Assembly: GCF_017642925.1 (NCBI RefSeq)
Contig: NZ_JAEPOL010000011.1
Coordinates: 62,001-126,000, forward strand
Direction of reading: 5' to 3'
Source: Maricaulis sp.
GTDB lineage: Bacteria; Pseudomonadota; Alphaproteobacteria; Caulobacterales; Maricaulaceae
Length of the DNA stretch: 64,000 nt
Shown: positions 33,167-42,436 of the stretch, piece by piece
Layout: every line of letters starts with the position of its first letter
Numbering within the stretch: the stretch's first letter is position 1
The notes under the pieces: model-generated
What the model was told of the DNA's origin: nothing
What the model saw: only the letters and a program-made list of their open reading frames with translations
Databases searched by the model: none
Translations under genes and position numbers: made by a program

Positions 33167-34837
33167 ATGAAACGCGCAATCTTGCTGGCGAGCGCCTTGG
33201 GCGTCGCTGTGGCCGGCTGTACGGCAACGACGGACGAGCCGGGCGAAGTCGCCGAACACGAATTTGAATATCGGTTGTCGCCGCCGCCCCCTCCGCCGCC
33301 GGCCTCGGCCGACTACGTCACCGTTACGGGTGCCCGGCTCGCAGGCGCACCGGCTCCCATGGTCAGCCCGCGTCCCTGGCCCCAGCCGGAACCGGAAGAC
33401 CGCGAGCGCTATGACAATACCGACGCCAATCCGGTCGTCTCCACGGCGGAGGAACCCGTCTCCACCTTCTCCATCGATGTCGACACGGCCAGCTATGCCG
33501 TGGTGCGCGACTATCTGATCGACAGCCGCGAACTGCCGCCCTCCGATGCGGTGCGGATCGAGGAGATGATCAATTATTTCGACTACGATTACGCGCTGCC
33601 GCCGGGGCCGGACGAGCCCTTCGCCACCCATGTCACGGTGACGCCCAATCCCTGGAACGAAAACACCCAGCTGATGCATGTCGGCATCCAGGGGTTCGAG
33701 ATCGTGCCGGACGAGCGGCCGCGGGCCAATCTGGTCTTCCTGGTCGACGTCTCCGGCTCGATGAATGCGCCGGACAAGCTGCCGCTCGCCGTGCAGGCCA
33801 TGCACATGCTGGTCGATGAGCTGGAACCCGAGGACACGGTGTCCCTCGTGGTCTATGCGGGCGCGGCCGGGGCTGTGCTCGAGCCGACCGAGGCGCGCAA
33901 TGCGCGGCGCATCCACGAGGCGCTGGACCGGCTGCATGCCGGCGGTTCGACGGCCGGCGGGGCGGGTCTGGAACTGGCCTATTCGCTGGCCCGGCGGAAT
34001 TTCGACGAGGACGCGGTGAACCGCGTCATGCTGCTCACCGATGGCGATTTCAATGTCGGCGTCACGCGTGACGAGAGCCTGGAAGACTATGTCGCCCGCC
34101 AGCGCGACAGCGGCATCTATCTCTCCGTCATGGGCTTCGGCCGCGGCAATTACAATGACCGCATGATGCAGCTCATCGCCCAGGCCGGGAACGGCACGGC
34201 GGGCTATATCGACAGCCGCCAGGAAGCACGCCGCATGCTGGTCGAGGAGAGCTTCTCATCGCTCTTCCCGATCGCCAATGACGTGAAGATCCAGGTCGAG
34301 TTCAATCCGGCCCGCGTCGCGGAATACCGGCTGATCGGCTATGAGACGCGCCTGCTGGACCGGGCCGACTTCAACAATGATGCCGTCGATGCCGGCGAGG
34401 TGGGCTCGGGCCATGCCGTCACCGCGATCTACGAGATCGCCGCGCCGGGTTCGGAAGGCGTGCTGATGGATTCGCTGCGCTATGGCGGCGCGGCCCGGCC
34501 GGCCGCCGATCTGTCAGGCGAATACGGCCTCCTGCGCCTGCGCTACAAGGAACCCGGCGAGGATGAGAGCATTCTGATGGAACGCACGGTCACCGATGCC
34601 GATGCGGTCAGGACGTTCGGCGAGGCGGACACTGAAGTGCGGTTCTCCGTCGCCGTGGCCGGCTTTGCCCAATTGCTGCGCGGCGCCCCCTATCTGCAGG
34701 ACGGTTACAGCTGGGAGGCCGTGGCCGAAGACGCGGCATCGGCCCTCGGCGAAGACGAATTCGGCTACCGCGCCGAATTCCTGGAGCTTGTGGAACGCGC
34801 CCGCCGCATCGATGAGGGTACAGGCCTGAAGGAGTAG
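33167..34837 (+). CDS. Lipoprotein with von Willebrand factor A domain (YfbK-like)
   Basis: This 556-residue protein has the lipobox VAGC (C18), a poly-proline stretch (about 39-46), a domain starting STFSIDVDTASYAVVRDYL in parts (FSIDVDTASY), and a VWA domain with the MIDAS motif D194-V-S-G-S198. A C-terminal domain with DLSGEYGLLRLRYKEPG in parts (EYGLLRLRYK) follows, as in the YfbK family. It is expected to bind protein partners through a metal ion at the outer membrane or in the periplasm. Residues 51-60 (VTVTGARLAG) resemble the IVVTGSR motif at the mature start of TonB-dependent receptors. It has a good site, GGGGAG. Confidence 0.88.
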   Translation: MKRAILLASALGVAVAGCTATTDEPGEVAEHEFEYRLSPPPPPPPASADYVTVTGARLAGAPAPMVSPRPWPQPEPEDRERYDNTDANPVVSTAEEPVSTFSIDVDTASYAVVRDYLIDSRELPPSDAVRIEEMINYFDYDYALPPGPDEPFATHVTVTPNPWNENTQLMHVGIQGFEIVPDERPRANLVFLVDVSGSMNAPDKLPLAVQAMHMLVDELEPEDTVSLVVYAGAAGAVLEPTEARNARRIHEALDRLHAGGSTAGGAGLELAYSLARRNFDEDAVNRVMLLTDGDFNVGVTRDESLEDYVARQRDSGIYLSVMGFGRGNYNDRMMQLIAQAGNGTAGYIDSRQEARRMLVEESFSSLFPIANDVKIQVEFNPARVAEYRLIGYETRLLDRADFNNDAVDAGEVGSGHAVTAIYEIAAPGSEGVLMDSLRYGGAARPAADLSGEYGLLRLRYKEPGEDESILMERTVTDADAVRTFGEADTEVRFSVAVAGFAQLLRGAPYLQDGYSWEAVAEDAASALGEDEFGYRAEFLELVERARRIDEGTGLKE

Positions 34838-34916
34838 CCAGGACGGGCTGCCGGAGGGCTGACCGGCCCTCTGGTCTGCCCTGCAAACCGGTGTAGGATC
34901 GCCCCGCACCACCGGC

Positions 34917-35003
34917 GCGGGCGTGGCGGAATTGGTAGACGCAGCAGACTTAAAATCTGCCGGCCGCAAGGCCGTGCCGGTTCAATCCCGGCCGCCCGCA
35001 CCA
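34917..35003 (+). tRNA. tRNA-Leu (anticodon TAA)
   Basis: This 87-nt tRNA has acceptor arms GCGGGCG and CGCCCGC, discriminator A35000 and an encoded CCA. The anticodon stem GCAGA/TCTGC has loop CTTAAAA, so the anticodon is TAA (34951-34953). A class II variable arm (CGGCCGCAAGGCCG) and GGTTCAATC of the T arm follow. It reads UUA and UUG codons. Confidence 0.97.
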
Positions 35004-35004
35004 T

Positions 35005-35311
35005 TCGAAGTCGGTCTGCCGGAGGCAGAAAAATCGATCCAGTGAATCGATTTTAGACGCAGAATGCCCCGGCAGGGGCCAACGCCCTGCGGGCTTCGGG
35101 TGGCAAGCCACCCGCAGCGCGCACCTTGGGGCGAAGAGGCTTGTCCTCCGAAGCTTCAGCGAAGGAGGGTGTCCCGCCGAAGCCTTGGCGTAGGGGGACT
35201 GTCGAGGACAGGCTTCTGATTCATTCGCGCCAGAGGCCGGCCACCTTCCTGGAAGCGCCCGACGCGCGGTCGCGCTTGCGAACCCTGCGGGTTCGTTTGC
35301 TGGGCGCCCCC
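35005..35311. repeat. Hairpin-rich region downstream of tRNA-Leu
   Basis: No gene is supported. An AAAATCGAT/ATCGATTTT hairpin (35030-35054) may terminate the tRNA. Then follow tight hairpins such as TCTGCC-gga-GGCAGA, GCCCC-ggca-GGGGC, GGGTGG-caag-CCACCC, and paired blocks CCTCCGAAGC...GAAGGAGG and CCCGCCGAAGCC...GGGGG. Outer AGGCTTGTCCTC and GAGGACAGGCTT are nearly inverted. It looks like another hairpin-array element or a degraded one. Confidence 0.55.
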
Positions 35312-35494
35312 CTAACGGCAGAGCGTTTGCGAGGTCAGGAGATTGCCGGCTTCGTCATAGGTGTTGCGGATCACGCAGTCGTCGGATGACAGGTGCGCCA
35401 CCGCGCGCTGGACGGCCATGGCGAGCACGAAGATCGCGCCGATCACGATCACGGCCTGCATGGCGACGGACATCCTGTTGGTCGCGTTGAACAT
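35312..35494 (-). CDS. Small single-pass membrane protein
   Basis: This 60-residue protein has one hydrophobic helix (about 11-31, AMQAVIVIGAIFVLAMAVQ) and a short polar tail containing two cysteines (DDCVIRN, TLCR). The start is preceded by AGGGGGAA at good spacing, which supports a real gene. The family and role are unknown. Confidence 0.6.
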   Translation of the reverse strand: MFNATNRMSVAMQAVIVIGAIFVLAMAVQRAVAHLSSDDCVIRNTYDEAGNLLTSQTLCR

Positions 35495-35713
35495 TTCCCG
35501 ATTTCCCCCTTGCCCCGGCGTTCATACTAGCCGCGCGGGGCTCCGGTTTCAATTTTCTGCCGAGACGGTCATGTGCCGTCCATCTTTGCGTGGTCCGGCA
35601 CCCCCTAGGGTCGGCCATGCGGAGGGATACGCATTGTGGGCCGTCCGCCGGTCGCTGCATCCGACCGGCGCGGGCGGCGCATCTGTTCGTTTGAAAAACG
35701 GGGAGACAAACGC

Positions 35714-37180
35714 GTGAAACTTCATCCAGTCCTGATTGCGGCCGCCGGCGTCCTGGCAACCGCCATGCCCGCGCTGGCGCAGACGCCGGCGACCTGTCCG
35801 GCCGAACCGGTGCGGCTCGATTTCGCCCATGCCGGCGGCAACCGGTTCGACGTCACCGTGGAGGCGGAAGGCGCCAGCGGCGTGCTCGACATTCTCTGGC
35901 GTCCGGGGGAGGGCGCACAGGACGGCACCGCCGACTTCATCGAGGATCTGCGCTTCGGTGACGATCCGCGTCCCGCGCGCTACATGGGGTACGGCACCTG
36001 GCAGCATCCCGGCGGCGAGGCGGCGGGCTGGGACGGCTACAGCTACACGCTGGTCGCCGATCATGACCGCGCCGTCTGGGAGGTGGGCAAGGAGGAGACG
36101 GCCTACCGGTTCGACGACGCTTTCTACTTCACCGGCAATCCGGTGCTGGTGCTCAATCACGCCTGGACGGATTGCACCTTCGACATCGCCTTCGACCTGC
36201 CCGCGGACTGGCAGGTGGTCGCGGCCTGGCCGCAGACGGGTCCCGGCCGCTACCGGGTCGAGGGGCTCAATGACGTCGTGCGCAATATCTTCGTTATAGG
36301 TCCGGGTCTGGCGCCGCAGACCTTCGATGTCGACGGCATGGCCGTCACCCTGCTCGCCCAGCAGCCGCTGGCCGATGGTGTGACGGACTTCCGCCGCGTG
36401 CTGGAGGACAGTCTCACCCGCTATGCGCAGACATTCGGCGGTGTGCCGATGGAGCGCTATCTCGTCGTCTTCGGCGAGGGGCAGATGAATGATGGCGGCG
36501 CCTTCGCCCAGAGTTTCGGCCAGCGCATGCCCGCACCCTTCCGCCCGCACGAGCGCCTGATGTGGGCGCGCACCCTGGCACACGAGACACTGCACGCCTG
36601 GCTGGGCGTGACGATCCGGCCTGTGCCCTACGCCCAGTCGCAATGGTTCACCGAGGGCGGGGCGGACTATTTCGCCATGAAGACGCTCTACCGCGCCGGC
36701 CTGGTCGACGCGCACGACATGATCTTCATGCTGGAAGGCCAGATCCGCCGCTTCCTGCTGGGGCGTATCGCCAGCGGTCCGGTCAGCCTGGCCGAGGCCG
36801 GTGAGGACAAGCAGGCAAACCGTCAGCTCGTCTATGGCGGCGGCGCGCTCTTCCACTATCTGCTCGATGCGCGCATGACGGACCAGTCCGGTCCCGGCGC
36901 CTATGAGGCGGCGCTGGAAAGCCTCTACCGGTCTGACGATCGCGATTATTCCCAGGCCCGCCTGCTGGCCGCACTCGATGCCCGCTCGGACGGGGCAGCC
37001 AGCGAGATCCTCGCCCTGCTGGACGGGCCTTTCGATCCGTTCGGTCTTCTCGCCACGCTGGACGAGACCGGTCTCGCCACCGCCGCCTTCGGGCCCGACG
37101 AAATCCTGGTGCGTTTTGCGGCCGGCGATTGCGCCGGTTCCCGCGAGAATGCCTGCATGCCGGTCTTCCTGCGGCGCTAG
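35714..37180 (+). CDS. Secreted M1/M61-like zinc peptidase
   Basis: This 488-residue protein starts at a GTG after GGGGAGA and has a cleavable signal peptide (ends MPALAQ, about residue 23). The zinc site H290-E291-T-L-H294 with E314 in WFTEGGADYF gives the gluzincin pattern. The beta-rich N-terminal half fits the M61 (glycyl aminopeptidase) or M1 type. It differs in sequence from the lipoprotein peptidase at 576-2015 but shares the plan. It ends 80 bases before the site-2 protease start. Substrate peptides are unknown. Confidence 0.8.
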   Translation: MKLHPVLIAAAGVLATAMPALAQTPATCPAEPVRLDFAHAGGNRFDVTVEAEGASGVLDILWRPGEGAQDGTADFIEDLRFGDDPRPARYMGYGTWQHPGGEAAGWDGYSYTLVADHDRAVWEVGKEETAYRFDDAFYFTGNPVLVLNHAWTDCTFDIAFDLPADWQVVAAWPQTGPGRYRVEGLNDVVRNIFVIGPGLAPQTFDVDGMAVTLLAQQPLADGVTDFRRVLEDSLTRYAQTFGGVPMERYLVVFGEGQMNDGGAFAQSFGQRMPAPFRPHERLMWARTLAHETLHAWLGVTIRPVPYAQSQWFTEGGADYFAMKTLYRAGLVDAHDMIFMLEGQIRRFLLGRIASGPVSLAEAGEDKQANRQLVYGGGALFHYLLDARMTDQSGPGAYEAALESLYRSDDRDYSQARLLAALDARSDGAASEILALLDGPFDPFGLLATLDETGLATAAFGPDEILVRFAAGDCAGSRENACMPVFLRR

Positions 37181-37260
37181 CGGCTGCGCCGATATCGCGC
37201 AGGACGGCCGGGGCTTATTCTGCTGGCGTGGAGCCCGCCGGCTCGCCTATGTTGCCGCGC

Positions 37261-38406
37261 ATGAGACCCTATATCTTTTCCTTCCGCATCGGCGGCGTCG
37301 TGGTGCGGGCCGAACCGTCCTGGCTGTTCCTGGCGCTGCTGGTCGGCTGGTCGCTGGCCTCGGGCTTCTTCCCCGGTCTGCGCGACGATTTCTCGTTGCC
37401 CGCCTATATCGCCATGGCGGTGGCGGGCGTGGCCGGGCTGACCTTTTCCATTATCGCCCACGAGCTGTCGCACACCTTCGTGGGCCGCGCCTTCGGCCTG
37501 CCGATCAATCATGTCACGCTTTTCCTGTTCGGCGGCGCAGCCGAGCTGGAGAGCGAGCCGGAAACGCCGATGAGCGAGCTGGTGATGGCGCTTGCCGGCC
37601 CGTTGATGAGCCTCGTCCTGGCGGGCGTCTTCGCGCTGGCCGGCGGCGCGCTGGGGCCGCAGGCTGCGGGCGACCCTGTTGGCGCGGTGGCGCTGGTGCT
37701 CGGCTATCTGTCGCTGATCAATCTCCTCCTGGCGATGTTCAACATGATCCCCGCCTTTCCGCTCGATGGCGGACGGGTGCTGCGTGCTATCCTGTGGCTG
37801 TTCACCGGCGACCGGCGCCGCGCCACCGGCTGGGCCAGCGGTGCGGGCGAGTTCTTCGCCTATGTCTTCATCGCCTCGGGCGCCGGGCTGGCGCTGTTTG
37901 CCGGCCAGATGGGCGGCATCTGGTGGGTGCTGATCGGTCTCTTCCTGCGCACCGCAGCCGTCTCGGCGCGCAATGAGCAGGACATGAAACACGCGCTCGC
38001 CGGTGTCGCGGTGGGCGAACTGGCCGGTCCTTTCGAGACCGCACAGGCCGATATGAGCGTGTCCGACTTCATCGAGGAGGTGCTGGTGCGCCATCACCGC
38101 GCCTGGGTGCCCGTGGTCGAGGCTGACGGCCAGCTGGTCGGCGGCGCCGGTGTCGAAGAGGCGCGGGCCGTGCCGGCCGCCGAACGCGCCTCCACACCCG
38201 TGCGCCGTATCGCCCTGCCGGTGCGCGAGAGCGAGCGGATCGACGCGCCGCTGCGCGCCTCCGGCGCCTTCGCGCGCATGCAGCACGACCATCTCGCCCG
38301 GCTCTATGTCGTGAAGGACGGCCAGCTCGCCGGCGTTGTCAGCCTGTCCGACCTGATGGAATACGCCCGCATGCGCCGCCTGTTCGACGCCGACGCCGCG
38401 GGCTGA
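37261..38406 (+). CDS. Site-2 protease-type membrane metalloprotease (M50) with CBS domains
   Basis: This 381-residue protein has an M50B/Rv1735-like layout with about six helices. The zinc motif is H67-E-L-S-H71 in SIIAHELSH; the third ligand is D169 in NMIPAFPLDGG. A C-terminal region (from about 255) forms two CBS-like repeats, which usually bind adenine nucleotides and regulate. Such proteins cut transmembrane helices. ATGs at 37249 and 37261 are both possible; 37261 was chosen because the conserved sequence begins there. Confidence 0.88.
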   Translation: MRPYIFSFRIGGVVVRAEPSWLFLALLVGWSLASGFFPGLRDDFSLPAYIAMAVAGVAGLTFSIIAHELSHTFVGRAFGLPINHVTLFLFGGAAELESEPETPMSELVMALAGPLMSLVLAGVFALAGGALGPQAAGDPVGAVALVLGYLSLINLLLAMFNMIPAFPLDGGRVLRAILWLFTGDRRRATGWASGAGEFFAYVFIASGAGLALFAGQMGGIWWVLIGLFLRTAAVSARNEQDMKHALAGVAVGELAGPFETAQADMSVSDFIEEVLVRHHRAWVPVVEADGQLVGGAGVEEARAVPAAERASTPVRRIALPVRESERIDAPLRASGAFARMQHDHLARLYVVKDGQLAGVVSLSDLMEYARMRRLFDADAAG

Positions 38407-38449
38407 CAGGATCGGCGCACACCCGATTCAGAGCGATGGAGCGCCAGCG

Positions 38450-38902
38450 ATGAGCGAAGACCATGAGACCCACACCGGATCCTGCCGTTGCGGCCAGACC
38501 CGGATGGAAGTGACGGCACCGGCCCTGATCACCATGGCGTGCCATTGCGATGGCTGCCGCAAGATGACGTCCAGCGCGTTCTCGCTCAGCGCCATGGTGC
38601 CGGCGGAGGCTTTCAGCGTCGTCGGGGAGGAGCCGGTGAAGGGCGGGCTGCGCGGTCCCCAGCTCGATCATTATTTCTGCCCGCATTGCATGAGCTGGAT
38701 GTTCACGCGGATCGTCGGCATGGACGCGCTGGTCAATGTCCGCGCGAGCCTGTTCGACACGCGCGACTGGGCCACGCCCTTCATCGAGACGATGACGTCG
38801 GAAAAACTCGACTGGGCCACAACGCCCGCCGTCCACAGCTATCCGGCCTTCCCGCCGATGGGGGACTTCCAGTCGCTGATGACGGAGTATGCCGGGCGGT
38901 AG
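38450..38902 (+). CDS. GFA/CENP-V-family zinc protein
   Basis: This 150-residue protein shows the GFA zinc pattern: GSCRCGQTR, then ACHCDGCRKMTSSAFS, then FCPHCMSW. The family includes glutathione-dependent formaldehyde-activating enzymes, but most members are uncharacterised. Start and length are normal. It lies 44 bases after the site-2 protease gene and may be co-transcribed. It is followed by a large hairpin array. Confidence 0.88.
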   Translation: MSEDHETHTGSCRCGQTRMEVTAPALITMACHCDGCRKMTSSAFSLSAMVPAEAFSVVGEEPVKGGLRGPQLDHYFCPHCMSWMFTRIVGMDALVNVRASLFDTRDWATPFIETMTSEKLDWATTPAVHSYPAFPPMGDFQSLMTEYAGR

Positions 38903-38931
38903 AGGGCGATTTCGCCGGGTGCTGGAGCGCG

Positions 38932-39137
38932 GGTCCTCGCCCTTGATGGGCGCTGAGGCGCCCAAGAACAGTCCGGGGGACTGTTCGACGCGCCGAAGGA
39001 CCGCTGCGAAGCAGCGGTGGAGTGGGTGACCACCTGAGACCGGAAACGCGTCGCGTTTCACCCCTTCCGTCCGGCTGCGCCGGACACCTTCCCCATCAAG
39101 GGGAAGGACGACGCGCTTGCCATCAAGGGCGAGGACC
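38932..39137. repeat. Hairpin-array element bounded by perfect 18-bp inverted repeat
   Basis: The outer arms GGTCCTCGCCCTTGATGG (38932-38949) and its exact complement (39120-39137) enclose six or more perfect hairpins with 3-5-base loops: GGGCGC-tgag, AACAGTCC-ggg, CCGCTGC-gaa, GAAACGC-gtc, GTCCGGC-tgc and CCTTCCCC-atcaa. The right half resembles that of 24322-24502. It fills the gap between two genes. Confidence 0.85.
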
Positions 39138-39147
39138 TGAACCCCGC

Positions 39148-39402
39148 CTAAAGCGCCCGGCCGAAATCGGCGCTGGCCAGCATGATGGTCGCCAGCATGA
39201 CCGGTGCCAGGGTCAGGGCGAGGGCCATGATGATGACGGGGCCGAAAATCCAGCTGGCCAGGGCGACGCCCATCAGGAGATTGATCAGGAAGGGCAGGAG
39301 GGCGCGTTCCGGGTCGCGCGCCACCTCCCGGCACATGCCGCCGAGAAGGGGCATGGCCAGGATGAGGCGGCCGGTCAGTCGAAGGGGAAGCGTAAGCAGC
39401 AT
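39148..39402 (-). CDS. Small hydrophobic membrane protein
   Basis: This 84-residue protein starts MLLTLPLRLTGRLILAMPLL. It has two long hydrophobic stretches separated by CREVARDPERAL. The ATG at 39402 follows GGAGA. It is the last gene of the TonB receptor-PepSY group and starts 46 bases after the PepSY stop. No family was recognised. Confidence 0.6.
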   Translation of the reverse strand: MLLTLPLRLTGRLILAMPLLGGMCREVARDPERALLPFLINLLMGVALASWIFGPVIIMALALTLAPVMLATIMLASADFGRAL

Positions 39403-39448
39403 GCAGGTCTCCGGTCGGGACGGGATTGAGAGGTAAAGGCGATCCGCG

Positions 39449-40159
39449 TCAGGCGGGTCGCCGCTTCGGGCGCAGCATCCAGCGGATGCGGTAGACGGTG
39501 AGGACGACACCGGCGAGGCCGAACAGGATCGCCAGGGCCGAGGTCGCCTTGATCCACCAGGAATTGAAGTTCTCGCGCGTCGACCAGTCCATGATGTGCA
39601 GGCCCCAGAAGACATCATAGACGCGCCACAGCGTGGTGCGCACGGCGCGCAGTTCGCCGGTCTGGCTGTTGATGTAGAGCGTTGCCGGGTCTTCCGGCCC
39701 GAACTCGAACCGCCAGGCAGGTACGGCGAGGCCGGCCTCGCGCGGCGGTGTCTCGATCCGCACTTGTTCGGTCAGCGCACCGCGGCCGGCATAGCGCTCA
39801 AGGGCGATCTCGCGGGCCAGGTCTTCATCGACCGGTGTCAGATCCTCGCCGGTGCGGGCATCGACCATTTGCGGTCCGTCCGCTGTCTCCAGCCGCCAGA
39901 CCGGCCGCCCGGCCAGCCGGCCGGTACGGGCCGACATCACCGCGGTGTCCTGGCTGGCGAGGATGGTGGCGAGCGGCAGGGCATCCCCGGCCCAGTCGAT
40001 CGCGATCTCTGCCTCGGCATGGCGCAGATGCTCGCCGCGCACGGTCTCGATCGGCCACAACACCATCACCAGGCCCGAGATCAGCCACAGCATCACCTGG
40101 ATGCCGATGGCGATGCCCAGCCACAGGTGGATCTGGCTCATCAATCTGAAAATTCTCAT
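39449..40159 (-). CDS. PepSY-domain membrane protein
   Basis: This 236-residue protein has a TM helix at about 12-35 (LWLGIAIGIQVMLWLISGLV in part), a periplasmic PepSY domain with YINSQTGELRAVRT, a second helix (WWIKATSALAILFGLAGVVL in part) near the end, and a basic tail. Such proteins often accompany TonB-dependent metal or siderophore receptors and are thought to reduce or handle the cargo. It lies 62 bases after the TonB receptor stop. Confidence 0.88.
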   Translation of the reverse strand: MRIFRLMSQIHLWLGIAIGIQVMLWLISGLVMVLWPIETVRGEHLRHAEAEIAIDWAGDALPLATILASQDTAVMSARTGRLAGRPVWRLETADGPQMVDARTGEDLTPVDEDLAREIALERYAGRGALTEQVRIETPPREAGLAVPAWRFEFGPEDPATLYINSQTGELRAVRTTLWRVYDVFWGLHIMDWSTRENFNSWWIKATSALAILFGLAGVVLTVYRIRWMLRPKRRPA

Positions 40160-40221
40160 GGAATTGTCTCCCCATGCGCATGACCGGCGCGCCGGATCCG
40201 GGCCCGGCGCGCCGGTACATG

Positions 40222-42366
40222 CTAGCCCCGCAGGCTGATCCTGATACCCGCGGAGATTCCATTACCCGGCAAACGCTGGCCCAGCGCAATGTCCGATCCG
40301 GCATTGCGATTGTAGCCGGCCAGATGATCGCGCCAGGGCTGGTCGAGGAGATTTTCCACTCCGGCCGCGATCTCGACGCCCGGCCGCACGGCCCAGCGCC
40401 CATAGGCGTTGACCAGGACATGACCCGGCGTTTCCGCCTCGTCCAGGGTCTGGGAGACCCGGTCCTGCTCGGCCACGGCCAACGTCTCCAGCGTCACCGA
40501 CCAGTCGGCAGCGTCATAGCTGGCGCCCAGGCGCAGGCTGGGCGGGGCGACGCGGTAGAGATTGTCGCCGTTGTCGCGCCGTTCGCCGCGCACCCAGCTC
40601 AGCGTGCCGTCCAGCCGCCAGTTGGCGTCGATGCGCCAGCCGAAATCCGCGTCGAACCCGTAGAGTTCGGCATCGGTATTGGCAAAGCGCAGCGGCGTCG
40701 GATCGCCATTCATGTTCGAGACCATCTCGACCGGCGTGTCGATCACGCCCGGCGTGGCATCGAAGGGAATGCCCTGGATGTAGTCGTCGACCCGGCGGTA
40801 GAAGACGGTCGGGCGGGCATAGACAGAGCCTGACTGCCAGTCGAAACCGGCCTCGGCGATCCAGGCGGTCTCCGGCCGCAGATCGAGATCGCCGACATAG
40901 GTATTGCCGTCGGCCAGACCGCCGCTCGCCGCCGTCGGCAGCCAGGCAAAGCGCTCCAGATAGGTCGGCACGCGGGTCTTGCGGGCCAGGGTGACGCGCA
41001 GCGTCGCCGTCTCGCTCACCGGCCGCCACAGGCGCGCCACCGCGTCCAGCGTGGTGTCGTCCCAACTGCGGTCGCCGGCATTGAAGGCCATCGCCAGCAT
41101 GCCCGGCATGGCGGGCACGGCCGGCCCGGTACTGGCCAGACCGGCGTCTGCCTCGTGATAATCCGCCCGCAGGCCCAGTTCGCCCTGCCATTGCGCGGGC
41201 AGGCCGCCTGTCCACTCGATGAAGGCGCCGGTGCGGGCGATGTCGATATCGGGCAGGGAATTGAGATAGAAGCCGGTATTGGACGGATTGGTGATGGTGA
41301 CGTCGTGGTTGCTGCCGGCCCGGTCGATCCCGGTGCGCAGCTCGCCGCCCATCGCGTCGAAGACCAGGGCGGCCGACAGCGTCTGCGTCTCCGCAAAGGC
41401 CAGGGTCTCTCGCCAGGCCATCATCATCGCGGGCGCCGGACGCAGATCATAATTATTCATGGCATGGTCCACATCCGCCCAGCCGGCTTCCAGCTCGAGA
41501 CGCACCGTGTCGAACTCGCCGGTATAGGCGAGGCGGGCCATGTCGGTATTGAAATAGCGGATGTCCATGGCAAAGGGCGGATTGCCCGTCGGCCCGGTCT
41601 CGTTGCGGCGCAGGTCCAGGGACAGCGTGTGCGCACCCGAACGCCAGCCGGCGCCGACACCCCAGGCCGAGCGTTCATGCTCCGACCCGCCGATCGTGCC
41701 GGAGGCCGTCTCGATATCGCCGCCGCTTTCATGCGAGGCCAGCATGTGCAGGCGCAGCGTGTCGCTGGCGATACCGGCCATGCCGCCCGCCGCATAGCTG
41801 CTGTCGGCCGAACGGGCTGCGAGGGTGATGTCATAGCCGGTGCGCACGCCGGGCCCGTCATTGAAGGGCATGGATTTGAACACCGCATCCACACCGCCTG
41901 CGAGGCCGGGACCGTCGCTGACCGGGCTGACACCGCGGTCGACTTCCATCCGCGCCACCAGCGGCAGCGGGGCATAGTGCAGGGGCGGGTCCATCAGGTT
42001 GGGACCGCCGGACGCAAAGTTCTGGCCATCGATGCGGATATTGATCCGCGCGCCGGCCAGGCCGCGATACTGGACCTGGCCGGACAGGGCGCCATTGCTC
42101 AGCCCCGCCGCACCGGGCAGGCGGGCGACCAGCCGGGTCGCGTCCGGGCCGCTGGCCGGGGGCAGGGTGTCGGGATCGATCCGGTCGGTGCCGGCGGTAT
42201 CGGGACGCTGGCCGGTGACGGTGATCACATCGGTGAGGGCCGGGGTCAGGGCGGGGGCCGAGACAGGGGCCGGCTCCTGGGCCAGGGCAGGCGAAAGGGA
42301 AAGCGCCATGCCGGCCGGCAGGGCGAAGACGGCGCAGCGTGTGCGCGCCAGGAAAATTCGGGTCAT
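40222..42366 (-). CDS. TonB-dependent outer-membrane receptor, probably copper or copper complex
   Basis: This 714-residue protein has a signal peptide ending SLSPALAQ, a TonB-box-like TDVITVTGQRPD, a plug (about 45-165) with VQYRGLAGARINIRIDG, and a beta-barrel ending in aromatic-rich strands. Methionine-rich stretches occur (AMNNYDLRPAPAMMMAW; MPAMPGMLAMAF), and the gene just upstream is DUF2946, a usual companion of copper receptors (OprC/NosA type). The ATG at 42366 follows GGAGCG. The substrate is inferred from context. Confidence 0.85.
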   Translation of the reverse strand: MTRIFLARTRCAVFALPAGMALSLSPALAQEPAPVSAPALTPALTDVITVTGQRPDTAGTDRIDPDTLPPASGPDATRLVARLPGAAGLSNGALSGQVQYRGLAGARINIRIDGQNFASGGPNLMDPPLHYAPLPLVARMEVDRGVSPVSDGPGLAGGVDAVFKSMPFNDGPGVRTGYDITLAARSADSSYAAGGMAGIASDTLRLHMLASHESGGDIETASGTIGGSEHERSAWGVGAGWRSGAHTLSLDLRRNETGPTGNPPFAMDIRYFNTDMARLAYTGEFDTVRLELEAGWADVDHAMNNYDLRPAPAMMMAWRETLAFAETQTLSAALVFDAMGGELRTGIDRAGSNHDVTITNPSNTGFYLNSLPDIDIARTGAFIEWTGGLPAQWQGELGLRADYHEADAGLASTGPAVPAMPGMLAMAFNAGDRSWDDTTLDAVARLWRPVSETATLRVTLARKTRVPTYLERFAWLPTAASGGLADGNTYVGDLDLRPETAWIAEAGFDWQSGSVYARPTVFYRRVDDYIQGIPFDATPGVIDTPVEMVSNMNGDPTPLRFANTDAELYGFDADFGWRIDANWRLDGTLSWVRGERRDNGDNLYRVAPPSLRLGASYDAADWSVTLETLAVAEQDRVSQTLDEAETPGHVLVNAYGRWAVRPGVEIAAGVENLLDQPWRDHLAGYNRNAGSDIALGQRLPGNGISAGIRISLRG

Positions 42367-42436
42367 GAAAGAACGCTCCAGACCCGCAGACGGCGCACCG
42401 CCGGCGGGGGATCCAGTCAACAGGGGTTTTTGGATT

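Noticed and set aside
34765-35004. 79-codon reverse-strand reading frame (MVRAAGIEPARPCG...) across tRNA-Leu
   Set aside because: It is the well-known spurious translation of a tRNA-Leu gene; the tRNA fold is unambiguous.
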